From the NCBI GenBank assembly GCA_049585795.1, contig JBAVAQ010000072.1, positions 1 through 64,000 of the forward strand: a stretch of DNA of 64,000 nt. Direction: 5' to 3'. The notes beneath the pieces were generated by a model, which saw only the letters and a list, made by a program, of their open reading frames with translations, searched no databases and was not told where the DNA came from. Shown one piece after another: positions 58,187-64,000 of the stretch. The stretch comes from JABDBE01 sp049585795. Its GTDB lineage: Bacteria; Acidobacteriota; Terriglobia; Terriglobales; Acidobacteriaceae. Position 1 is the stretch's first letter, and each line of letters starts with the position of its first letter. The translations under genes and the position numbers were made by a program.

Positions 58187-59908
58187 TCACAAGTCTTGCG
58201 CAGTTTCAACCAACGGACTGGGGCGGCGAATCATGGCGTGAAGATCGGCACCCGCAGGAACCATCGGGAAGACAGAGTCCTCCTGCTCCACGCAGAAATT
58301 GATCACATACGTACCCTTATGTTCACGGGCTTGGCGAATCGTTGGAACCACATCGCCACGCCGCCGAACCGCCGCGCCGGGCAAACCAAATGCCTCGGCG
58401 AGCTTTACGAAGTCCGGACTATACAGCGGAGTAGCTTTGTAACGGCGCTCGTAGAAAAATTCCTGCCACTGCCGCACCATGCCCAGATAGCCGTTGTTGA
58501 TAATGGCAACCTTGATGTCGAGACGCTCCTGAGCGATGGTGGCCAGTTCGGCCATGGTCATCTGAAAACCTCCGTCGCCAGCCACGACCCAAACTTCGGC
58601 GTCAGGTCGCGCGAACTTCGCGCCGATAGCGGCAGGCAGAGCGAAACCCATCGTGCCCAAACCCCCGGAAGTAATCAGCGTGCGCGGCAGATCGTGTTTG
58701 TAATACTGCGCTTCCCACATCTGGTGCTGGCCGACGTCGGTAACCACGACTGCATCTCCAGAGGTCTCGCGCCAAAGATCATTCACGACGTGGGCGGCAT
58801 AAAGATGACGATCGTCCGGCAAGTTCTGAATGTCGCGGACCGCCGAGTCGCCTTTCAGCTCATGAATTCTCGACAACCACGGCTCACGGTTGCCCGCATC
58901 GACGCGAGGTAAAAGTTCGCCGAGCACCTGGCGCAAATCTCCGATGAGGGCCACGTCGATCTTGACGTTCTTGTTGACCTCGGCCTGATCAATCTCGATG
59001 TGGATCTTCTTCGCCATCGGCGCGTAAGTCTTCAGATTGCCGGTGACGCGATCGTCGAAGCGCATACCGAATGCGAGCAGTAGGTCCGCTTCCTGAATTG
59101 CCGTGTTGACCCAAGCCTCGCCGTGCATGCCCATCATGCCGAGGTTCAAGGGATGCGAAGCGGGGAAAGAACCAATGCCAAGCAGCGTCATCGCTACTGG
59201 AGCCTGAGCCCGTTCGGCGAAAGCGCACACCTCGCGCATCGCGCCCGAAAGCAGAATGCCGTGGCCTGCCAAAATGACAGGTCGCTTGGCATGATTAATC
59301 AACTCGAGCGCATCGCCGTACTGAGGCGTGGACGAGCTCGCCGCCAGACAGCAATTTCGGTGCCGAGGTTCGGCCGCTTCCCAGTCGAATTCACAACTCG
59401 CCTGCTGCGCATCTTTGGTGACGTCGATCAGCACCGGCCCCGGGCGCCCCGACTTTGCCAACCAAAAAGCTTCTCGCATCGCGGGAGCAAGATCTTCAGC
59501 TCGCGTGACAAGATAGTTATGCTTGGTGATCGGCAGCGTGATGCCGGTGATGTCAGTCTCCTGAAAAGCGTCGTATCCGATTAATTTGCTGCCCACCTGG
59601 CCAGTGATGCACACGATTGGAGACGAATCCATCATCGCAGTGGCAATCCCCGTGACCAGGTTGGTCGCACCCGGTCCGGAGGTTGCAATCGCGACTCCGA
59701 CTCCTCCGCCAGCACGAGCGTAACCGTCGGCCATGTGAGCCGCGCCCTGCTCGTGGCGCACAAGAACATGGTGGATTTCCGGGTATTTGCAAAGCGCGTC
59801 GTAGGCAGGTAGGATCGCGCCACCCGGATAACCGAAGATGTGCTTCACGCCCTCCCGCTTAAGGCATTCCCAGATAATCGCACCACCGGTTTTCTTCATA
59901 AGCTCCAT
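58187..59908 (-). CDS. ilvB: Acetolactate synthase large subunit
   Basis: 573 residues. Thiamine-diphosphate enzyme joining two pyruvates, or pyruvate and 2-oxobutyrate. Shows FGYPGGAILPAYDAL, the catalytic Glu in VRHEQGAAHMADGYARAGG, TSGPGATNLVTGIATAMMDS, the FAD region, and the TDP motif GDGGFQMTMAELATIAQERL ending in NNGYLGMVRQWQEFFYERRY. Complete in length. Between ilvD (a perfect inverted repeat lies in the gap) and ilvN. Works in the cytoplasm with IlvN. Confidence 0.98.
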   Translation of the reverse strand: MELMKKTGGAIIWECLKREGVKHIFGYPGGAILPAYDALCKYPEIHHVLVRHEQGAAHMADGYARAGGGVGVAIATSGPGATNLVTGIATAMMDSSPIVCITGQVGSKLIGYDAFQETDITGITLPITKHNYLVTRAEDLAPAMREAFWLAKSGRPGPVLIDVTKDAQQASCEFDWEAAEPRHRNCCLAASSSTPQYGDALELINHAKRPVILAGHGILLSGAMREVCAFAERAQAPVAMTLLGIGSFPASHPLNLGMMGMHGEAWVNTAIQEADLLLAFGMRFDDRVTGNLKTYAPMAKKIHIEIDQAEVNKNVKIDVALIGDLRQVLGELLPRVDAGNREPWLSRIHELKGDSAVRDIQNLPDDRHLYAAHVVNDLWRETSGDAVVVTDVGQHQMWEAQYYKHDLPRTLITSGGLGTMGFALPAAIGAKFARPDAEVWVVAGDGGFQMTMAELATIAQERLDIKVAIINNGYLGMVRQWQEFFYERRYKATPLYSPDFVKLAEAFGLPGAAVRRRGDVVPTIRQAREHKGTYVINFCVEQEDSVFPMVPAGADLHAMIRRPSPLVETAQDL

Positions 59909-59920
59909 GACTTTCTTACT

Positions 59921-59994
59921 TTGTGTCCCTTCGTGTCCTTTGTGGTTCGAGCATTTGAAAATTCGTCAACCACAAAGGACACGAAGGGACACAA
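59921..59994. repeat. 27-bp perfect inverted repeat between ilvD and ilvB
   Basis: Left arm 59921-59947 and right arm 59968-59994 are exact reverse complements, loop 20 nt. The arms contain GTGTCCCTTCGTGTCC and CACAAAGGACACGAAGGG, themselves made of a repeated GGACACGAAGG-like unit. In RNA this would form a very stable hairpin inside the operon. Confidence 0.9.
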
Positions 59995-60005
59995 GGGTAG
60001 TTTTC

Positions 60006-61676
60006 CTAATTCGTAACCGCACCCAGCGCTGCCGACGAAACCTGCCGCGCGTATTTCGCCATGACGCCGGTCCGATAACGTGATTCCGGCTGCTTCCAGG
60101 TCGCCAGCCGCTTCCGAATTTCTTCGTCAGAAAGTTCTACGCGCAATTCACGCCGCCCTACGTCGAAGACAATGACATCACCATCGCGAACCGCGGCAAT
60201 CGGACCGCCAGACGCTGCCTCCGGCGCGACGTGACCGGCCATCAATCCATGGGTCGCTCCAGAGAAACGGCCGTCGGTAAGCAACGCCACCGAATCGCCG
60301 AGACCTGCGCCGACCAGCGCTGCCGTCACGCCCAGCATCTCGCGCATGCCGGGTCCGCCGCGTGGACCTTCATACCGGATGACCAGCACATCCCCAGCTC
60401 GAATTCGACCCTCTTGCACGGCAGCGAAAGCCGCCTCTTCGCTGTCGAAAACGCGCGCCGGTCCGTGATGCTGAAGATGCTCGTGTCCTGCCACTTTGAC
60501 CACGCATCCTTCCGGAGCAAGATTGCCTTTGAGGATGACGAGGCCCCCAGTCGGCTTGATGGGATTGCCCAGCGGACGGACCACTTCTTGCGCCGCCGTT
60601 TCGGTCGCGGCCTTCGCCTCATCACCGATGCTCTTACCGCTGACGGTGATGGCGTTTTCGCGCAATAGCCCTGCTTCGTTCAGCCGCTTCGCAACCAGCC
60701 CCGTGCCGCCTGCGTGATAAAGATCAGTCGCGACGAATCTTCCCCCCGGCTTGAGATCGGCCAGCAACGGCACACGCTGCGAGATACGATCAAAGTCATC
60801 CAAAGAGAGGCCCACCCCAGCCTCGTACGCGATTGCCAGAAGATGCAAGACGGCATTTGTCGAGCCGCCGGTAGCAGCCACACTGGCAATCGCGTTTTCA
60901 AACGCCTCACGGGTGAGAATCTGCCGCGGCCGAAGATCGCGCTTTAGCAACTCCATGACTTTCGCGCCCGCAGCCTTAGCCACTTCTGTTTTCTTCGCAT
61001 CCAACGCCGGAACGCTGGCACTGCCCATCGGCGAAAGACCAAGAAACTCACAGACCATCGCCATCGTGTTCGCAGTGAACTGCCCGCCGCAAGCACCTGC
61101 TCCGGGGCACGCACTGTTTTCCATCGCCAGCAGGTCGGCATCGCTCATCCGCTTCTGTGCATGCGCTCCCACCGCCTCGTACACATCCTGAATCGTGACG
61201 TCGTGCCCGTGGTAATTCCCCGGGGCAATCGATCCGCCGTACAACACCAGGCCCGGAATATTCAGCCGCGCCAGCGCCATAATTGCTCCGGGGATGGTTT
61301 TGTCGCATCCCACGAGCGCAACGATGCCGTCGAACTGATTGCCCCGCGCGACCAGTTCAATCGAGTCGGCAATCACTTCGCGGCTGACCAGCGACATTTT
61401 CATGCCCTCGGTTCCCATCGTGATTCCATCCGAGATGGAAACCGTATTGAATTCCATGGGTGTGCCGCCGGCGGCTCGAATGCCTTGCTTTACCGAGGCC
61501 GCCAACTCGCGCAGGTGATAATTGCACGGGCCAATTTCAATCCAGGTGTTGGCTACTCCGATCAGAGGCCGTTTCAGGTCTTCGTCGGTGAAACCCACCG
61601 CTTTCAACATGGCGCGAGCCCCGGCGCGGCTGGGTCCTTGCGTAAGGGCTGCGCTGTTGAGTTTGCCTTCGTTCAT
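60006..61676 (-). CDS. ilvD: Dihydroxy-acid dehydratase
   Basis: 556 residues, first structural gene of the ilv operon. Iron-sulfur dehydratase forming the 2-oxo acids of valine and isoleucine. Cluster cysteines are seen in GPCNYHLRELAASVK, LVGCDKTIPG and SACPGAGACGGQFTANTMA; Mg-binding and late motifs KTEVAKAAG, GPRGGPGMREMLG and TDGRFSGATHGLMAGHVAPE are intact. Its start is 46 nt past the leader hairpin, so its expression should depend on the attenuator upstream. Confidence 0.98.
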   Translation of the reverse strand: MNEGKLNSAALTQGPSRAGARAMLKAVGFTDEDLKRPLIGVANTWIEIGPCNYHLRELAASVKQGIRAAGGTPMEFNTVSISDGITMGTEGMKMSLVSREVIADSIELVARGNQFDGIVALVGCDKTIPGAIMALARLNIPGLVLYGGSIAPGNYHGHDVTIQDVYEAVGAHAQKRMSDADLLAMENSACPGAGACGGQFTANTMAMVCEFLGLSPMGSASVPALDAKKTEVAKAAGAKVMELLKRDLRPRQILTREAFENAIASVAATGGSTNAVLHLLAIAYEAGVGLSLDDFDRISQRVPLLADLKPGGRFVATDLYHAGGTGLVAKRLNEAGLLRENAITVSGKSIGDEAKAATETAAQEVVRPLGNPIKPTGGLVILKGNLAPEGCVVKVAGHEHLQHHGPARVFDSEEAAFAAVQEGRIRAGDVLVIRYEGPRGGPGMREMLGVTAALVGAGLGDSVALLTDGRFSGATHGLMAGHVAPEAASGGPIAAVRDGDVIVFDVGRRELRVELSDEEIRKRLATWKQPESRYRTGVMAKYARQVSSAALGAVTN

Positions 61677-61721
61677 TCACGCTCCGTGCTTGGCCGATCA
61701 AAACAGCCCACCAAAAACTTA

Positions 61722-61750
61722 AGGCCATCATCTTTTCTGGATGATGGCCT
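61722..61750 (-). terminator. Attenuator terminator of the ilv operon
   Basis: Perfect 11-bp stem AGGCCATCATC/GATGATGGCCT with a 7-nt loop. Read on the minus strand it is followed by TAAGTTTTTGG, which includes five T. It lies between the leader-peptide stop (61776) and ilvD (61676). Confidence 0.85.
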
Positions 61751-61781
61751 CTGGTTCGATCTCTTCTGGGCTACATCATCC
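61739..61781 (-). promoter_or_regulatory. Antiterminator pairing in the ilv leader
   Basis: In the minus-strand RNA GGATGATG (61781-61774, spanning the leader stop codon) is the exact complement of CATCATCC (61746-61739) in the left arm and loop of the terminator. The 8-bp helix and the terminator cannot form together. A ribosome at the stop codon would cover the first element; one stalled upstream would leave it free. Confidence 0.75.
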
Positions 61782-61913
61782 GCTGGCTCCGGGTGTTACA
61801 GCTACACCCGTAATAATAAAAATCCCCAGCAGAATGAGTACCCGAAACAGCTCCGCCCGCAACCAAAGAACTGGCTTCCACGACGACAACGATGCTTGGG
61901 TGAGCCTTTCCAT
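61776..61913 (-). CDS. ilvL: ilv leader peptide
   Basis: 45 residues, ATG at 61913, TGA at 61778-61776. The N-terminal half is mixed (MERLTQASLSSWKPVLWLRA); residues 24-39 read RVLILLGIFIITGVAV, of which ten are Val, Leu or Ile in a run of fifteen, plus a Thr. This is the composition of classical ilv leader peptides, where scarcity of charged branched-chain tRNA stalls the ribosome. The block ends seven codons before the stop. The ribosome site is weak. Alternative: an actual membrane peptide, but its place just before a terminator and the ilv operon makes a leader far more likely. Confidence 0.8.
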   Translation of the reverse strand: MERLTQASLSSWKPVLWLRAELFRVLILLGIFIITGVAVTPGASG

Positions 61914-61945
61914 AATTGCCAGCTAAATGCTCTTGGATTCCCAAT

Positions 61946-61974
61946 ACAATCGCATCTTTCCGCTCAACTGTCAA
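61946..61974 (-). promoter_or_regulatory. Candidate promoter of the ilv operon
   Basis: Minus strand TTGACA (61974-61969), 17-nt spacer, GATTGT (61951-61946) preceded by TG as in an extended -10. The -35 is perfect, the -10 weak. Transcription would start near 61939, about 26 nt before the leader ATG. Confidence 0.4.
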
Positions 61975-62156
61975 CGGGTAGTGGCAGCGGGCGACGTCAA
62001 GCTGCTTGTGTAAACATCGGGGGGCGGATTTTCAATCCAGGTTGAACCTAGCGAACAATTTGAAAATAAGCGTCTTGACCTTCAAGCCAGCGAACCCGGA
62101 AAGGCCCGGCTCTGCCCTCTCGACATTTGCCCAATAGTTTGTAATCTTGGTTCCTC

Positions 62157-63899
62157 ATGGACAACAAGGCCATCGCCGGTATCCTCTACGAAACCGCCGA
62201 CCTGCTCGAAATCGACGGGCAGGATTCCTTCCGCATCCGCTCCTACCGCAATGCGGCCGAGGCCATTGAAGCCTTCCCCCAACAGATCGCAGACCTGATC
62301 AGCGAGCCAAAGAAAGTCCTCGCCATCCCCGGCATCGGCAAGGGAATGCTGTTGAACCTGCAAGAAATGTTCAAAGAGGGACGGCTTTCTCTGCACGCCG
62401 AGCTGCTCAAGAAATACCACCCTTCGATGCTTGACCTGCTTAAGATTCAAGGACTCGGGCCCAAAACCATCGCCCTCATCTGGAGCGCCTACCAGGTCTG
62501 CGATCCCGAGGGCGTCGAGAAGTTAGCTCAGGAAGGAAAGATTCGCACTCTGCCTCGCATGGGCGAAAAGCAAGAGCAGAAATTGCTTAAATCGATTCAG
62601 GATTATCGCCGCATCGCTGGCCGCTTTCTTCTGGATGCAGCCGAAGCGCAAGCGGGCAAAATCATCGAACACCTGCGCGCTTATCCAGGAATCGAAAACA
62701 TTACTCCCGCCGGTTCCCTGCGCCGTGGACGCGAAACCGTGGGCGATCTCGACATTCTGGTAACGGGCAAGGCTTGTTGCGATGACGAAGAACGGCAAAA
62801 ACTGATTGAGCACATCATCAAGCTGCCGGGATTGATGGACATCATCGCGCGCGGCGAAAATAAGGTCAGCTTTCGTATGCGCGGCGGAATGCAAGTTGAT
62901 GTTCGGCTGCTTTCTCCCGACTCCTTTGGCGCTGCCATGCAGTATTTCACCGGCAGTAAGGCTCACAACGTCGCCTTGCGCCAGCGCGCCTTAAAGATGG
63001 GCTACACCTTGAGCGAATACAGCCTCTCCCGACTGGACAACGAAAAGCCCGTCGCCGGAAAAAGCGAAGAAGAAATCTACGCCAAGCTGAAACTGGATTA
63101 CATTCCTCCAGAACTTCGGGAGAACCTCGGCGAGATTGACGCCGCCGAAAAGCACACCCTGCCCGCACTTATCGCACAGGCTGATCTGCAGGGCGATGTG
63201 CACATGCATACCGTCGAAACCGATGGCCGCAATACCATCGAAGAAATGGCCGAGGCCGCGCGAGCGCACGGATATAAATACATGGCCATCACCGACCATT
63301 CCAAAAATTTAGCCTTCGCTAACGGGCTCGATGACCAGCGCGCCGTGGAGCACATCAAGCGCATCCGCGCCGCTAACGACAAGATGGACGGCATCCGCAT
63401 CTTCGCCGGAATCGAAGTCGACATTTTGGCCGATGGCACACTCGATCTCTCCGATTCTGTGCTCGAACAAATGGATCTGGTCATCGCCAGCGTGCATTCG
63501 CATTTCAACCAGAGTTCCCCCGAAATGACCGATCGCCTGCTCAAGGCCGTGGGAAATCCCAACACATCGTTCCTCGGGCATCCCACTGGACGCCTGCTGC
63601 TTCGCCGCGATGCCTACGCCTTCGACGTCGATGCGGTCTTGAAAGCCGCCGCTCAACGCAAAGTCGCCATGGAGCTAAATGCCTATCCTGATCGGCTCGA
63701 CCTTTGCGACCGCCATCTCCGTCTGGCCAAGCAATATGGAGTAAAGATCGTGATTAACACCGACTCCCACCACACCTCGCACCTCGACAAAATCCGCTAT
63801 GGCGTCCTGCAAGCGCGGCGGGCTTGGTTGACCAAAGACGATGTGCTCAATACCCTGCCTGCCCAACAATTCAGCAAAGCCATGAAGCACGCATGGTAG
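62157..63899 (+). CDS. polX: DNA polymerase X family protein with PHP domain (PolX)
   Basis: 580 residues. An N-terminal helix-hairpin-helix region (IPGIGKGMLLNLQEMFKEG, LLKIQGLGPKTIALIW) is followed by the nucleotidyltransferase palm with GSLRRGRETVGDLDILV (two metal Asp) and the third Asp in MQVDVRLL. From about residue 340 a PHP domain follows: DVHMHTVETDGRNTIEEMAE, ITDHSKN, GIEVDIL, VIASVHSHF and INTDSHHTSHL, giving 3'-5' exonuclease or phosphoesterase activity. Acts in base-excision or gap repair. Complete in length. Divergent from the ilv operon. Confidence 0.96.
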   Translation: MDNKAIAGILYETADLLEIDGQDSFRIRSYRNAAEAIEAFPQQIADLISEPKKVLAIPGIGKGMLLNLQEMFKEGRLSLHAELLKKYHPSMLDLLKIQGLGPKTIALIWSAYQVCDPEGVEKLAQEGKIRTLPRMGEKQEQKLLKSIQDYRRIAGRFLLDAAEAQAGKIIEHLRAYPGIENITPAGSLRRGRETVGDLDILVTGKACCDDEERQKLIEHIIKLPGLMDIIARGENKVSFRMRGGMQVDVRLLSPDSFGAAMQYFTGSKAHNVALRQRALKMGYTLSEYSLSRLDNEKPVAGKSEEEIYAKLKLDYIPPELRENLGEIDAAEKHTLPALIAQADLQGDVHMHTVETDGRNTIEEMAEAARAHGYKYMAITDHSKNLAFANGLDDQRAVEHIKRIRAANDKMDGIRIFAGIEVDILADGTLDLSDSVLEQMDLVIASVHSHFNQSSPEMTDRLLKAVGNPNTSFLGHPTGRLLLRRDAYAFDVDAVLKAAAQRKVAMELNAYPDRLDLCDRHLRLAKQYGVKIVINTDSHHTSHLDKIRYGVLQARRAWLTKDDVLNTLPAQQFSKAMKHAW

Positions 63900-64000
63900 G
63901 CGCGAAGCAGCACCGTGAACCAAATGTGAAGAAGGTCGCCTTATCGTGGAGCAGCGGCAAAGACAGCACCTGGACCCTGCACCTTCTACGCCAGCGCCCA
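63893..64000 (+). CDS. ATP-PPase (diphthine-ammonia-ligase-like), truncated by window end
   Basis: Only the first 36 residues are in the window. ATG 63893 overlaps the polX stop; a GTG at 63926 would give the more usual beginning KKVALSWSSGKDSTWTLHLL. The SxGKDS phosphate loop identifies an adenine-nucleotide alpha-hydrolase of the N-type ATP pyrophosphatase superfamily, close to the Dph6/TIGR00290 group by the W-S-S-G-K-D-S-x-W-x-L-H pattern. The substrate is not knowable from this part. The tight overlap suggests co-transcription with polX. Confidence 0.75.
   Translation, partial: MVGAKQHREPNVKKVALSWSSGKDSTWTLHLLRQRP

Noticed and set aside
61771..61974. 67-residue frame with a VVVV run in the ilv leader region
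   Set aside because: It overlaps the 45-codon leader in another frame. Its valine run is short, it has no ribosome site, and its start would coincide with the -35 of the likely promoter; the other frame has the dense Val/Leu/Ile block directly before the terminator.

Overview
The window looks like a chromosomal segment of an acidobacterium (Acidobacteriota, Terriglobia/Koribacter-like). The evidence is family content rather than a marker gene. It has serine/threonine kinases that start with the same N-terminal block and end in TPR or beta-propeller regions, an ECF sigma factor overlapping one kinase, a tandem array of secreted HAF-type repeat proteins, a caa3/aa3-type oxidase cluster with two subunit III genes, and short GTCATCCTGA...GAAGGATCTCGC intergenic repeats. 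No rRNA, CRISPR array, intact prophage or intact insertion sequence was seen.

Layout. 0-9 kb: cell-wall sugar salvage and synthesis (a serine hydrolase-NamZ fusion, a PagL-like outer-membrane protein, a second serine hydrolase, murQ, murA). 9-13 kb: small zinc-binding protein, ECF sigma/anti-sigma pair, GAF-like protein, secreted protein. 13.5-17.4 kb: a membrane protein, then a cluster of AHSA1/SRPBCC proteins and two divergent ArsR repressors sharing a matching palindromic operator. 17.4-21.4 kb: vitamin B6 synthesis (pdxS, an unknown gene, pdxT) divergent from a MocR/PdxR-type regulator whose PLP-binding lysine is replaced by aspartate. 21.4-28.2 kb: thioesterase, cytochrome oxidase operon, HAD phosphatase, tadA. 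28.4-29.1 kb: tRNA-Ser(CGA) followed by a decayed integrase fused to a decayed FAD-oxidase tail (an island scar). 29.4-41 kb: two Ser/Thr kinases and an ECF sigma factor, divergent from four tandem HAF-repeat paralogs preceded by a small coupled gene, and a decayed kinase tail. 41-51.8 kb: glycogen phosphorylase, lactate permease and lactate dehydrogenase, metH, nuoI-like ferredoxin. 52-52.6 kb: PemK/MazF toxin-antitoxin pair. 52.6-62 kb: one long branched-chain amino acid operon (ilvD-ilvB-ilvN-small gene-ilvC-cupin-ilvE-ilvA-DAHP synthase). 62.1-64 kb: polX and a truncated ATP-PPase gene.

Main observations. The ilv operon has a complete classical attenuator: a 45-residue leader peptide with a dense Val/Leu/Ile block, an 11-bp terminator hairpin, and an 8-nt antiterminator sequence lying on the leader stop codon. 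The PdxR-like protein lacks its Schiff-base lysine and sits next to an unknown gene inserted between pdxS and pdxT. The murein-salvage group, the divergent ArsR operators, the apparently leaderless antitoxin with a triple 11-bp repeat, and the sigma-kinase block facing a four-copy secreted repeat family are further candidates. All functional statements rest on recognised motifs read by eye; no searches were run.
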